A DNA stretch of 64,000 bases from contig OX457043.1 of the NCBI GenBank assembly GCA_949752735.1, positions 2,695,367 to 2,759,366 of the forward strand, given 5' to 3'. The DNA comes from Lumbricus terrestris (lineage: Eukaryota > Annelida > Clitellata > Crassiclitellata > Lumbricidae). The position numbers and the translations under genes are program-made. Below are positions 37,705-49,451 of the stretch, piece by piece. The notes below the pieces were generated by a model. That model was not told the origin of the DNA, ran no database searches, and worked only from the letters and a program-made list of their open reading frames with translations. Within the stretch, counting starts at the first letter, position 1. Each line of letters begins with the position of its first letter.

Positions 37705-37797
<93 letters not shown>

Positions 37798-37816
37798 GGA
37801 GGGAAGGAGGGAGGGA
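37573..37816. repeat. GACA/GA microsatellite (unit 3)
   Basis: Copy of 10680-10905 with a longer pure GA run. Confidence 0.9.
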
Positions 37817-40059
37817 CGGAGAATGTCAAGAGTTGCCATTAGGGTAGGGTCAGGGACATTGCTGTCCTGGGAACAGTATACTCCTGAGATTGGAAGCGCC
37901 GTTCAACTGTATGCTCGATGTCTTCAGAGGCACACGGGTCATCCGTAATCGTAATCTCCAAATTTCTAAGGCGCCACTTAAAAGCCAAGCGCGAGGCACC
38001 AGCTTATACACGAGCGCTGCGTTGAGTCAAAAGAGTTGTTAATTGATCGATGATTCGATTTCGTCGTTCAACTCTTCATTAAATGTGCGAAACATGTTGT
38101 TCGTTGGTCTAACCGTGACCCTCTGTCATGGGCCATGAGAGGGTAATGGTCATACCGTCTAATTTAAAACGACACTCGCATACTTAATCAGCCTCTCCTA
38201 TACCTGTCTGTCTGTCTGCCTGTATGTCTGCCTGTGTGTTTGTATGTCTATCTGGCTTCCTATCTGTCATTCTACTACGTAATTATGTGTGGTTCGTCTA
38301 AATGAAATTTACGTCTCTATTCCAGCTTGTCTATCAATTTTGTCAGGTCAACCTCTCTTTTTGTGATTATGGTCATTCTTTCATTCACTCATTCGTTCAA
38401 AGCATTTGCATAGCGTCTTTAGCGTGTCTTCAAGTCCCGTATGACTTACGTGCTTTGTAGGCTGCAATTGAACGCCGTGTACTGCAGGCTGTCTGTTCTG
38501 TTAGTAGGTAAGTTTGATGTTAATTAAGATTGTTGCATAAAACGTACAACAATAATTTGTACATGTAAAGCATAGTGCGTTTGCAGGCGTTGCATTAAAG
38601 AAAAATATTAAAATATTATTACTAATAATAATATGTTCGTCCGTAAATCAGTCTCTTCGTCTGCATCATTCTGTGTGACATGCACATTGCACATAACCTT
38701 AACTTGGCGTTGGATGGACCTGCAAGAAAGAAAATTAGCGATTGTGGTACATTTCCAATTGTTTCTCATTGTCAACTCTTCCATCAGTGGCGTAGCCAGG
38801 AATTTATGATGGGGAAGTTGGTTTTTTTTAGGCCTATGGCCTGGCCGGATGCCCCTTCTGACAAAATCAGTGCTTGCAGTACATTTCCAATTCTTTTCCC
38901 TATGTCTCGAACAACTCTTAATTAATTAATTGACGACTTCTATCATTGGCACATCCACAGTTAAAAAGGTGTGATTTAAGCGACTTATGCAATGGCCTGC
39001 TAGTATAGCCTCAACGTCAATCGCAGAGCAAATGGAAGGTCATTATTAGATGGCGGGGTCCACGATCGATCAGGTTCGGCGATGTATGGTAGAAGCGTGA
39101 GCTCGCGGAAACAAAAGCTCCCCGCCCTTCGTTGCCGACCAGCGAAGAGCTCGACGGGCTGTAATGTCAGAGACAGGTCAACAAAGATTAGACAGGCATG
39201 AAAGCATCGCCAGACAAACGCAGAAACACGGTCGGAGATGCGCAGAGAAACAGGAATCTCTAGTGAAGGAAGTCACGAATTGTAGACAGACGAGACGGGG
39301 CATATTTAGAAGTGCGGCCAACTAGGCAGTCAGTTGAACGATCAACTCGATGGTAATGGCGTCCAATTAGCTCAAGTGATCGACGTATGAGTTTCTTCTG
39401 CCTTGGTCGTTGCGCTTTTTCCATCTCATTCACGGCTTCTTCTGCATAGGCTGCTACCCATTCTTTTTAGTCTGCACCCGCTGCTTTTTCATGTGCTAGT
39501 CCTACTGCGGTTTCATCCACCTCCAACGCCTTTCAATCTACATCCGCGACGGATTCTTCTAAGGAATTCCGACTCAAGAAAGTGTGCTATAAGATCGTTA
39601 GGAAGAAGGTGAAGATGTTCTGATCGCACTAAAAGGATATAGCGTAGGGAAGTCGTGACTAAAAGCAACTGGAATCAGGGAAGCTCAGCTTATGAAATAC
39701 CCGTACTTATGCGATATGAGGGATTCGCGGGAACCTGTAAACGGTTGTGGATTTAGGCCAATGTTAACCTCTGTCGTAATTTTTGAAAGAATGCGACGGC
39801 AAATAATGCAAATAACTATATTCAACTTCTCCTTAGTAGGACCCACGGATGCAATCATGGGTGCATCGATAATCAGCATAATCGTAATCGTAATCACCAA
39901 AGCGCTAGGCCTACTCGAAAGGCAAGCGCGGGGCACCAGCTTATTCACGAGCGCACATGTGACTTAGCATAAAAGACCAAGAGAATGTCTTGAAGAAGGA
40001 AAGATAAAAGGTCAAACAGCAATCAGCAAACTTCATTTAAATACAATGATACTTATAAA

Positions 40060-41218
40060 CCCTATGACGCACACCTTCCGCGCCAACGCATATAGCACAC
40101 CTTGGGTCCAATTGACCCCACCGATAACATGGGTTGAAATTATATCAATTAAATAGAACTTGGGAATGAATGACTGAAATTTATGTTGTATATAGCACAT
40201 GCACTCATGGAACATGTTTTGTGTCAATATATATAGGCCTAAGATTAACCCTAGGGCTACCAAAGGGGGTGCTATACATCAATTTTTAGGTTTTTCCAAA
40301 ATCAAACTTGCTTCATATGGAATTTTTTTGACATTTTAAGATATTTTAGGGGTTCATTTACACACATTTTGAGGTCAGATTTGTGATGATACCCCTTACC
40401 GTTCAAACGTTATACCCGATATGCCCAAGACACCAAGAGGGGTGTGGAAACTACCCACTTAGATTATCGACTATATTATCTTATCCCTCATTTATAATAA
40501 AAAGAAAAACATTATAGCATTTTATAGAGGGAATGTGGGGCCACATTGTCATACTAAATAATTTGTCTTTTCATTCCCGAAGATTTGAAGTTTGCTCTAT
40601 CATTTTCACCAGTGGCGTAGAGAGAATAAATTACGGGTTGCCATATGTATGTATGTATTTATGTATGTATGTATGTATGTATGTATGTATGTATGTATGT
40701 ATGTATGTATGTATGTATGTATGTATGTATGTATGTATGTATGTATGTATGTATGTATGTATGTATGTATGTATGTATGTATGTATGGATGTACGTACGT
40801 ACGTACGTACGTACATGCATGCATGCATGCATGTATGCATGTATATATGCATGTATATATGTATGTATGTATATACATACATGCATACAATGGTTGGGGC
40901 AGTGGTGGGGTAATAGTAGGGGTTATGGGCCCAGGGGTTTCCAGTTCCCATTATGCTATTGCCGATGCACCATGGACCTATCAATGCTGAAGCCTGGGGT
41001 CCGTTGGACCCCAGGTATGCTAAATATGACCCAGGTGTCTTTCTAATTTTTTTCCAAATCAACCAGTGGTGCTACAGTCTCCCAACGTTTTTTTAAATGT
41101 AGGGGGATGAATATTTGAGGAATTCGAATTATTTCAGATTTTTAGTATTTATGTTAATAAAGATATTCAAGGTTTTGCACCTCTGGGGTCCAATGGACCC
41201 CAGGTGTGCGTCATAGGG
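40060..41218. mobile_element. piggyBac-like non-autonomous element (unit 3, short form)
   Basis: It has the same ends and TTAA (41219-41222) but lacks the L2-like fragment. Instead it has one GTAT run (about 40645-40795) that grades into ACGT and GCAT runs (40791-40850). This form either lost the fragment or represents the state before it was gained. Confidence 0.65.
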
Positions 41219-41949
41219 TTAATATCACAAGCGATCGATCAATCCGATCGTCTTCGATATATCTGTAAGTCAGGTATCACACATAGCGGGTTTTGCACAA
41301 ACTTGAGCATTGGTATTTTCAAGACTCTTAGAACTTGTCGCAACTCAGACCCTACAAATTATTACTTGAGCTTTTTAACCTTTTGTTCATTGCTTCTGTA
41401 GGCCTTTTATATCAGTCGCACTCTTGTTTTGAGAAGAAACTGCATTGAGTGGTGCTATTTAAATTTGCAGCTGCAATAGAAAACAATTCCAATTGCCAGT
41501 CCTGAGTAATTCAGGACAGACAAGCGGAATTGCTTTCTATTGCAATTGTTCAACACTGAACTTCGTTATGAAAGAAAAGCGTCATCTATGTCCACGTTTG
41601 CATTGGACGTCGACTCCCTTGGGGACCGGAAAGCAAGACTTAATTCATGTGGTCTCGCTATCTTTATCTGTAAATGTTATGCGTTTGAGAATAAAAGAAA
41701 CAAATTGAATGATCCAAGCTTTTAATTTATCCGAAACGTTTCCAACGCAAACATTAAAATTTTCTTCTGCGTAGAGCAACAAACGAGAAAACAGAATATT
41801 ACAGATGACATTGTTGACTTTGCGAACAAAGTAAAATATGAAGGTATAGTAAGTTTTAAGTCTCTTATTTTTCTCGGATAGAATATTGAAGAGAATTGTC
41901 AAGCTACTATTCCTACTAGAGCTATTGCAAAATGCACAAGTTATTATTT

Positions 41950-41970
41950 TTCAAGACAAGGGGACCAAAA
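41950..41970. other. Deletion junction that removed gene D
   Basis: Sequence matching 15634-15650 (ATTTTTCAAGACAAG) is joined directly to sequence matching about 7525 (AAATTTAGGACC). By comparison with units 1 and 2, roughly 5 kb (the peptide gene, its promoter and both junction transposons) is missing here. Confidence 0.6.
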
Positions 41971-42043
41971 TTTAGGACCTTTTTATGTGTTGGAAATATA
42001 CTAAATTACCATGCCAAAATAGCTGATGACTTTTTGTAGTTTG

Positions 42044-42226
42044 TTTCTATGCGTAATTGTTATAGCACCTCTTCAAGTTCGCTACTCAGAGGCGCTCCCG
42101 ACTACAACGCAATTACGAGTGAAGGACTTGCCCAAGATCCTTACGCGGCGACTTGATGCGGATTCGAACCTGCGACCCTCCGGCTGCAAGGCAACGAACA
42201 TACTCGCTACACCACCGCGTCCCTCA
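42044..42226 (-). mobile_element. tRNA-derived SINE with L2-type tail
   Basis: On the minus strand it reads GCGGTGGTGTAGCGAG (A-box side), GCAGGTTCGAATCC (B box), then CTTGGGCAAGTCCTTCACTC, and a tail GGGAGCGCCTCTGAGTAG..AGGTGCTATAACAA. The second SINE at 49452-49680 has the same order on the plus strand. Confidence 0.75.
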
Positions 42227-42537
42227 TTATTTTAGTCATATTATCAACCGAATCTCGTGAACGTGTACCATTCTTCGAAGCCAAGGCTTAAAAATTGCTG
42301 CTCACTTGTTTTTTAGTGAAATCCTACTTTCACCTTTTCCCGCTGCATTGGTTTCAAGCTTGTTCAAACCTGATGGGGGGAGGGGCACGTCCCGTGCACA
42401 TTTCTCATGGGGCCATGGCCGAATTGGCCTCAGGATCCGCTTCTGATTGCAGTCACTGACTTGTGGAGACTGAGGCACTTCATAACCTCTTCAAGTTACT
42501 GCGCATCATATGAGGGGTCGGAGATCTCCTACCGAGG

Positions 42538-42545
42538 TAGGCCTA
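42538..42545. other. TAGGCCTA micro-insertion
   Basis: This diverged unit reads CCGAGGTAGGCCTACTT; units 1-3 (about 7937) read CCGAGGTACTTTC. The difference is GGCCTA added after TA. Confidence 0.7.
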
Positions 42546-43010
42546 CTTACACGAGTGAAGCAAAGATAAGCCCTAAAAGGCATTGAGAGCAAGAGTCCAA
42601 GCCATGAAAGTGGTCAATTGCAGCGCTGAACGTGGCATCCAGAAGGGATTTTTCCTAGTACATGTAGCATAATGTCAGTAACACCGACCAAACAGATAGC
42701 ATTGTCATTGTGTCTAATTTGCTATCATCAAAACCACAAAACATATCGTTCTTATTTTATAAGAAATCAATACTGTAACGTTTTAACAATTACGGTCATT
42801 TAATTGGCTAAATGAACATTTGTTAATGGCACGAGTGGTTCCAGCAATCGTTCGATATTCACCAGGCAACCTAACCCCTTGTTTGAGATTCAAAAATCAT
42901 AATCCCTGGATTGCACTGATTGAATTATAATTCTGTATGAGTATTTCATCAGATAAAAAATGCTTTGTTCATACTAAATCTTAGTGGACATTGACTTCAC
43001 GGGGAGCAGT

Positions 43011-43017
43011 TAGGCTA
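43011..43017. other. TAGGCTA micro-insertion
   Basis: It reads GCAGTTAGGCTACCTCAG; units 1-3 (about 8408) read GCCGTTACCTCAG and the 63-kb copy (about 63059) GCAGTTACCTCAG. The difference is GGCTA after TA; it also supplies the stop of the small ORF on the minus strand. Confidence 0.75.
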
Positions 43018-43164
43018 CCTCAGTTTGTGGTCTCCAACAGAAGTAACATCTTGGCGGATGACTAAGACAATTTTACGTCTTCCTTGATGTCCATAAAGTA
43101 ACACATGTTGAGGTTGTTCACGTCTCAGTCGATGCTTCATTGAACAGAGAAACCAATTCACCAT
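43015..43164 (-). CDS. Candidate 49-aa basic small ORF (diverged unit)
   Basis: Same length as the unit 1 ORF, with one replacement (Met to Val in QPQHM) and several silent changes (TGC/TGT, AGA/CGA). It ends in TAG instead of TAA because of the TAGGCTA insertion, which leaves the protein length unchanged. Confidence 0.3.
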   Translation of the reverse strand: MVNWFLCSMKHRLRREQPQHVLLYGHQGRRKIVLVIRQDVTSVGDHKLR

Positions 43165-43361
43165 AATATCGATCTTTGTACCATATTGCGTCTACAGCGA
43201 TGAATCATAATCGTAATCTCAAAATGTCTAGAGCACAAGCTTATTCACGAGCGTTTAATATAATATTCGTTCATTTATCCACATGACTTGCATTTTCTGC
43301 TCATCATCAACAAATTCTTCAGTGTTTCTTTATTCCGTCAGGTGTGCAGTGTGTACAGACA

Positions 43362-43498
43362 TGCATACATACATACATACATACATGCATACATACATAC
43401 ATACATACATACATACATACATACATACATACATACATGTACATACATACATACATACATACATATATACATACATACATACATTCATACATGCATAC

Positions 43499-43529
<31 letters not shown>

Positions 43530-43672
43530 CATACATACATACATACATACATACATACATACATACATACATACATACATACATACATACATACATACAT
43601 ACATACATACATACATACATACATACATGCATACATACATACATACACACATACACACATACATACATACAA
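43362..43672. repeat. ACAT microsatellite
   Basis: About 75 copies of CATA with sparse interruptions. It interrupts the diverged unit. All Tyr-Ile-His or Tyr-Val-Cys-Met open frames here are repeat translations. Confidence 0.95.
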
Positions 43673-43679
43673 AAATACA

Positions 43680-44185
43680 TAGAATAATGAAAACAGTAAC
43701 TCGGAACCATTTTCATGTTCTGAAACTTTTCTGGTGAATCATTTCAGGGAGACCTCCCCCTAGAGATGCATAGATTAAACACTGCATGTCTGAGTGTATG
43801 ACTATTTACTAGTAAAGCGTCTCTGGTCGCTTGGCAGAGTCCAAGTTGGTCGACAGGATGTAAACGAACACAGCTCGGGTTGTTCAGCCACTTTAATTCA
43901 TTTGATAAGATGACAATGTTGACAGCAATAGTGCAACGCCTAAGACACTTGACGACCGACAGAAGCAACCCGAACTGCTGCCTGACTAAACTCAACTCCT
44001 AGAACCGACTTGACTGAGTCCGACCTCGGTTCTTATTGTGCGGGCTCTTATAATTATAGTGACTGTCTTAGTTTCTGGGTCTATCGTGCCTTAACCCCAT
44101 TGGTCGCTAGCCACATTCCTGATTTGGTGCTTAGCGACTCATCTGTTCTTACCCTCTCTGCCTCTATTCGGCCTGCAGTCAGTCT
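43680..44185. other. Unassigned insertion between unit fragments
   Basis: This stretch has no counterpart in the three tandem units and holds no recognisable gene or terminus. Confidence 0.4.
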
Positions 44186-44189
44186 GCTC

Positions 44190-44420
44190 TGTCTTTCTCT
44201 CTCTCTCTCTCCTTCTCCCTCTCCCTCTCCCTCCCTCCCTCCTCTCTCTCTCTCTCTCTCTCTCTCGTGCTTGTTATGTCCTGTCTATCTGCCGTGTATC
44301 ATTCATTCTCTCTGTATCTCTCTCTCGCCGTCTCTCTGTACAATTTTTTGTGTCACCCCCACCACCACCACCACCACCACCACCACCACCACCACCACCA
44401 CCACCACCACCACCACCACA
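44190..44420. repeat. CT-rich tract and CCA microsatellite
   Basis: CT-rich imperfect repeats (about 44190-44340) are followed by about 20 copies of CCA (44357-44419). The Thr-, His- or Ser-rich open frames are artefacts of these repeats. Confidence 0.9.
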
Positions 44421-44476
44421 CAAGCATGTATTCGTACATTTTGCATGTCAAGAAAAGATAACGCAAGCTAAGATAA

Positions 44477-44575
44477 CAGAGTAAGATGAGTCGCGACGAA
44501 GTATGGCCTATACTTCGTCACGACTCATCTTACTCTGGGGTATAAACACCTATACTATATAGGTGTTTGTACCCC
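44477..44575. repeat. Two adjacent near-perfect hairpins
   Basis: Hairpin 1 (44477-44537) has 27-base arms with one mismatch around a 7-base loop; the arm begins CAGAGTAAGATGAGTCG. Hairpin 2 (44537-44575) has 18-base arms (GGGGTATAAACACCTATA against TATAGGTGTTTGTACCCC, one mismatch) around a 3-base loop. They touch at 44537. No family recognised. Confidence 0.85.
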
Positions 44576-44711
44576 CTTTGCACCCAACTCCCTTGGTTGA
44601 GATTCAGGCATCCTAACCCCTGAATTGAACTGAATGAACTGAACAAACGATCTTATGCAATACCAATGAGTATTTCATCAGACACATAATGCGTTGTGTA
44701 AGTCATAAATC

Positions 44712-44831
44712 TTAGTGGAGATTGACTTCACCGGAAAACGTTACCTGAGCGGGTAAACCATCAAAAGAAGCAACAGCTTGCCGGATGACTAAGACAATTT
44801 TACGTCGTACTTGCAGTCTCCTGAATTTGCA

Positions 44832-44909
<78 letters not shown>

Positions 44910-44951
44910 CTGTTCACGTCTCGGTCGATGCTTCATTGAGCAGAAAACCAT
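44712..44951 (-). pseudogene. Decayed relative of the 49-aa small ORF
   Basis: It retains MVFCSMKHRPRREQ and RRKIVLVIRQAV, but an (AT)n expansion (about 44833-44906) inserts a Tyr-Ile run in the middle and the end differs by one base in length. The following GCTCAG|GTAACG keeps the donor-like sequence. Confidence 0.4.
44833..44906. repeat. AT dinucleotide microsatellite
   Basis: Pure (AT)n of about 74 bases. Confidence 0.95.
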
Positions 44952-44959
44952 TTAACAAT

Positions 44960-45785
44960 AATTCACTCAGACAGCAACGAGAGGCAGAAGACGATTAAAT
45001 ATGCTGAGTGATCTCGATGATGGAGATATATAATTTACATATGGTCGCACCAAGAGTAGGGCGCAGGACAGAGAAGGCTGGAGGAGGTCGGAGGGGAACA
45101 CGAGGTCGTCCATGTCACAAACCTGCTCAACAGCAGAGGACTAAAGAACAGAAGATCGATATTTGGATCATATTGCGTCTACAACGATGAATCATAACCG
45201 TGATAGTAATCCACACATTTCTAGGGCGTCAATCGAAAGCTAAGGGCAGGGTACCAGCTTATTCACGAGCGTTGAATAAAATATTTTCGCATTAATCCAA
45301 ATGACTTGAATTAATCGGCTCATCGTTTTAATGAAGGCCTTCTTCTTTCCTCGCTTCCTAGCTTCCGTCAGTTGTGTACCGACGATGAGGATTCTCCCAG
45401 ATGAGTCCATTCACCGGTTACGCGCTCCCTCACTGTGACAAAATATAATTAGATGCCCATGCTGGTAATTATTACTCTTTTGTCACAAATTTTTCCACAT
45501 GGCCAGTTCAAGTCAGTCCTCTTTTTCTGCTCTTAACTGTCAGTGTTTATCTCTGTTTCGAATTCGTTTCACGTTATCTCATCACGAAACGTGACTCGTC
45601 TAATCTTCCTCGTAAATTTATCTGCAGCAGCTCACATACACCACTGGAATCCTCCATCCGTCATCCATCATCCATCCATAGGCACCAACAATCGCATCCA
45701 TACATCAGTGATGGATTTTCAAATTGAATGTCCTGTGCAGTTTTATTTTTGCTTTTCTTTATCATCTGCAACCTACTCATCATCT
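44960..45785. other. Diverged unit fragment, second subtype
   Basis: This matches 62480-62870 better than the tandem units: both carry a roughly 190-base block (GGTCGCACCAAGAG, CACGAGGTCGTCCATGTCAC, CTGCTCAACAGCAGAGGA) lacking at 8520-8600. The right part corresponds to 8690-9170. No gene is supported. Confidence 0.45.
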
Positions 45786-45788
45786 ATA

Positions 45789-48100
45789 CTGCCCTGAAAA
45801 GGCAAAACACAGTAACTCGAAAAAAATCGTTTTTTATTTTATTGCATTTTTATGCTTAAGATTTTACTATCTTCATGTCCTGTTAGTGTCAGAGCTGAAT
45901 TTTCACTGGTTTCCGAGATTTTATGTTGCCAAAACACAGTAAGTCGGATATTTTTCATTGGAAAACAAGCCAAAACACAGCACTGTGTTATAACAACAGA
46001 ATTTGCTGCCACGTACAAACGAATGTCAAGCCAAAACACAGTACTGCGTTTTGGCTTAGCATAGGCACTGTATTATTACTGATAACTGTGGTGTGAGTCA
46101 GCTTGCTGGAGTCTAGCCAAAACACAGTACTGCGTTTTGGCTTAGCATAAGCACTGTAATTATTACTGATAACTGTGGTGTGAGTCAGTTTGCTGAATTC
46201 TATTTCCGGTTTTGTATACAAGACGCGTGAAATTAAATTATCAGTACGCAGTGATCTAATAATTACGATTGGGTTTAAGATTAATATCAATTTCTCAAGT
46301 TTAAATTGTCTAATCATTATACGTAAATTATAGACCCTGTAATATTTATAATAATATTATTTGTAAATGTTTCTGTTGTTAATTATTATAATTAGGCTAC
46401 ATAATATATATTTATATCTCAGCGAATATTTTCTATAATTGGGCTACACGATGTCGCTATTGCTAGTAGATCTACTGCTACGCGTGTGTGAATAATAGCC
46501 TACACGGATTGACTGATGGTTGTAATAAGCTAAATGAATTCTTGGGGTTTTTTAAATGAAGTTTTAAGATATTTTACTCTAAATAGCAGCCCAAAATCGA
46601 TCCATATTCATGTATAGGCCTACGCCCTATTTTCAGTCATCTGCAACCTACAAAAATGTCCAGACCAATATCGGTTGACCAATTTAATATTCAGGCAGAT
46701 AGGCCTGGGTCAAACTCCACATGTAGTCAACCTACTCTTTCTCTAAGTTTTAAAATACTGCTTGCGTGAAATAGCCGAAAGGGAGATTTTCTGAGCTATT
46801 TATTAGTATCACAGGCCTAGAAATTGCTGCAAAGAGATTTTTAATGAAACTTATAAATTTTGAACTAAGCAACATGTTGGAAAATGTCTTGACTGTTTTT
46901 TTATTTCTTGAACCTTTAAGAGCTCTTTATTTTTTGACGATGGATTATAACTCTCATAGTATTATACTCTCGTATATAATCGTTGCCAACCAATTATAGG
47001 CCTACACTACTCTCTGCCCACATTCAATATAGAGTCCTTGCTCTATTGCTTAAGTCTAAACTGGGTCTGGTGCCGAAATATCTCATGAATCTCATTGGTT
47101 CTCTTGCTGCAGCTTCTCACCAACCCCTCCGTTCTCTGGGCATGTTTGCCTTTTTTGTCTGAGGCGTGTTAGGACCACTATTACTCAAACTCGATCTTTT
47201 GCCTTTAATGGACCTTCCTCGTGAAACTGTTCTATTACGAACCTCAGGTGAACGTCATTATACAGACAGCGTGAATAAACATATGGAATCACAGAAAACA
47301 GTAACAATAGGGCCTATAACAACCGATTGATTTATAAGATAGGCTATAGCAGCTAAGCAGCTACTATTGACAGATACATAATAGGATGGTCCGATGTCAC
47401 TGCCACCCTGAACTGTCCTGTCCCTCCCCTTCCCTTTCCTTTAACCTGTTTTTCAGGTTGTGCCTAATTACTTGAAGTGATATAAAATATGTGGAACGTT
47501 TAAATTTGTGTGTCTCAAATGTAGTTTTTGCCAAACAAATATGAAATAAAACTCATAAGAGATGATGTTTTAAAACACAAAATATTCATGTACAAATAAT
47601 GTTACAGCAAAGCGAATGTCCATAATTATCTATAAAAAAATCTTGTTATAATCCAATATTCAAGTTAAATCGCTTTAAATAATAATTATTGTTTTGATAA
47701 AGGCCTACTTTTGTTATAATTGTTGTTCAAGCTGAGGCTGTAATCCAAGTCAAGTTAAAGCAAAGACGGTTGTAGATATAAAGAATAATGTTAATTAACG
47801 CGTTACGCTACATAGAGTTGTCAAGCCAAAACGCAGTACTGTGTTTTGGGGTATACATTTCGCATGGAAATGCTAAGCCAAAACGCAGTACAAACGATTT
47901 TTGACTATTTTGGTGGATAAATAATAGAATTGAAAATATTTAATTGTTACCATAAAATAATACACAGTTTATTTCATTTATGGTGAAAATTTCGTTTGGA
48001 TTGAACAAATAGATTCCGAGATATTTCAAATAAATTTTCAAATCGAGTTTGTACAAAATATTGGTTTTCCGAGTTACTGTGTTTTGCCTTTTCAGGGCAG
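45789..48100. mobile_element. Tc1/mariner-like element with TA target duplication
   Basis: Identical 31-base inverted ends (starting CTGCCCTGAAAAGGCAAAAC at 45789 and its complement ending at 48100) are flanked by TA on both sides (45787-45788 and 48101-48102). The 2.3-kb interior has no transposase frame. It holds repeated CCAAAACACAGTACTG words and an 87-base tandem duplication (46027-46199), plus an L2-like remnant. Superfamily is inferred from the TA duplication. Confidence 0.75.
46990..47225 (+). pseudogene. L2/CR1-like reverse transcriptase remnant
   Basis: The frame reads HIQYRVLALLLKSKLGLVPK then YLMNLIGSL and HQPLRSLGM, breaks at a TGA, and resumes one frame over with RRVRTTITQTRSFAFNGPS. 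This is the order of the L2/CR1 C-terminal region (RIEYKIL..GLAPSYL..RSLRS..VPR.RT..RSF). It is old and nested in the Tc1/mariner-like element. Confidence 0.65.
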
Positions 48101-48175
48101 TATACACTGCTGCTGCTAAACAAATTCAGCGTTTATGTCTTTTGTACTGTGTTCATCTACCGTTATTTAATTAGT

Positions 48176-48957
48176 GGTGCGCTGACAAAACGGCGCAGGA
48201 CAAATCGGCGCCGACATAACGGCGCCGACAAAACGGCGCGGTAACAAAACGGCGCAGGACAAAAGGGCGCCGACATAACGGGGCAAACTGAACTTAAAAA
48301 ACAATGGTTTAATAGCAGAAACAGCAAAAATATATTCTAAATATGAATCCAACTTCCATTTAAATTATTATTATTTTTCATCAATCCAGCTCCAATGAAG
48401 TCAGGATTTTTTTTCAATCCAGCTTCCATTTAAGCAAGAATATTTTCTTCAGTCCAGCTTCCATTTAAGCAAGAATATTTTCTTCAATCCAGTTTCCAGT
48501 TAATTAAGCAAGAATATTTTCTTCAATCCAGCATCCATTTAAGCAAGAATATTTTCTTCAATACAGCTTCCAGTTAAGCAAGACTATTTTTTTCAATCCA
48601 GCTTCCATTTAAGCAAGACTATTTTCTTCAATCCAGCTTCCATTTAAGCAAGATTATTTTCTTCAATTCAGCTTCAATTTAAGTGAAATATTTTTCCATC
48701 GATCCAGATTCTTTTTGAGGAAAAATGATTTTGTATCAATCCGACTTCTATTTTAAGCGCATACATGTATTCGGACTTAGATGTGCCCCTAGTTGCCTTA
48801 ATCCGGAACGATATCTCAATATCTTGAATTCGTAAGGAGTTTGCTCTTGAATAAGCAAACAATCACTAGACGGGTATCGTAATCTTTGTACTGAGCCGTT
48901 TTGTCGGCGCCGTTTTGTCCGGCGCCGTTTTGTCCTGCGCCGTTTTGCTACGGCGCC
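48176..48957. mobile_element. Mutator-like MITE with GGCGCCG termini
   Basis: The ends carry long inverted repeats built from ACAAAACGGCGC-type words (48176-48260 and 48893-48957). Flanks are TTAATTAGT on both sides (48167-48175 and 48958-48966), a 9-base duplication as in Mutator-like elements. The interior is a minisatellite of about 36 bases (CCAGCTTCCATTTAAGCAAG.., 48340-48690). No transposase. Confidence 0.75.
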
Positions 48958-48966
48958 TTAATTAGT

Positions 48967-49450
48967 CACTTATACATTAGGCCTACTGAGATTTTGAGCG
49001 TCGTGTAAACAACACCGTAAGAAGCACGAGTAAAAAGCTGCACACGTGTATTCATTGTATTTACGTGTACACGATGTGCATACGAATTTGCGTATGTTTT
49101 TTATAGGTAGGTTTTGATTATAGCAGTTATGTGTCGGAGACAGATAATGTTGATATCGATGTGTCATAGACCTAGCCTACATGTATGTGTGGTAACTGTG
49201 GCTTTGGAAAGCATGCAACAATGCGCTACTTGTGGATTATAGATGACTGTAGACTCGATGATTGTGCTGATATTTGACTTTAGTTAGGTTTCACAGTTTG
49301 CCAATTTTATGTTGAACTTGAATTAATTACCGTTGTTTATCGAACATGATTTGATTTTACATCACAGGCCTCAAACAGTGTGGGGTGATAAATGCACCCC
49401 AGGTTATCTAAGACTAATATGTGATTTGTTTATCGGTTGGACTCGAAGAT
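48967..49450. other. No recognisable feature
   Basis: Single-copy-looking text with short open frames only; 49370-49393 holds a GTGTGGGGTGATAAATGCACCCC imperfect palindrome. Confidence 0.5.
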
Positions 49451-49451
49451 A

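Larger units (their letters stand above)
34155..41958. repeat. Tandem segmental duplication, unit 3 (truncated)
   Basis: Matches units 1 and 2 up to the block TTATTTTTCAAGACAAG just downstream of where the peptide gene should lie. It becomes more diverged after about 38960 (for example 39070-39130 and 40220-41900), suggesting that its right part has a different history, such as gene conversion or an older copy. Confidence 0.85.

Noticed and set aside
44010..44471. 153-codon open frame
   Set aside because: Its second half is a CT tract and a CCA microsatellite; the first half has no family resemblance.
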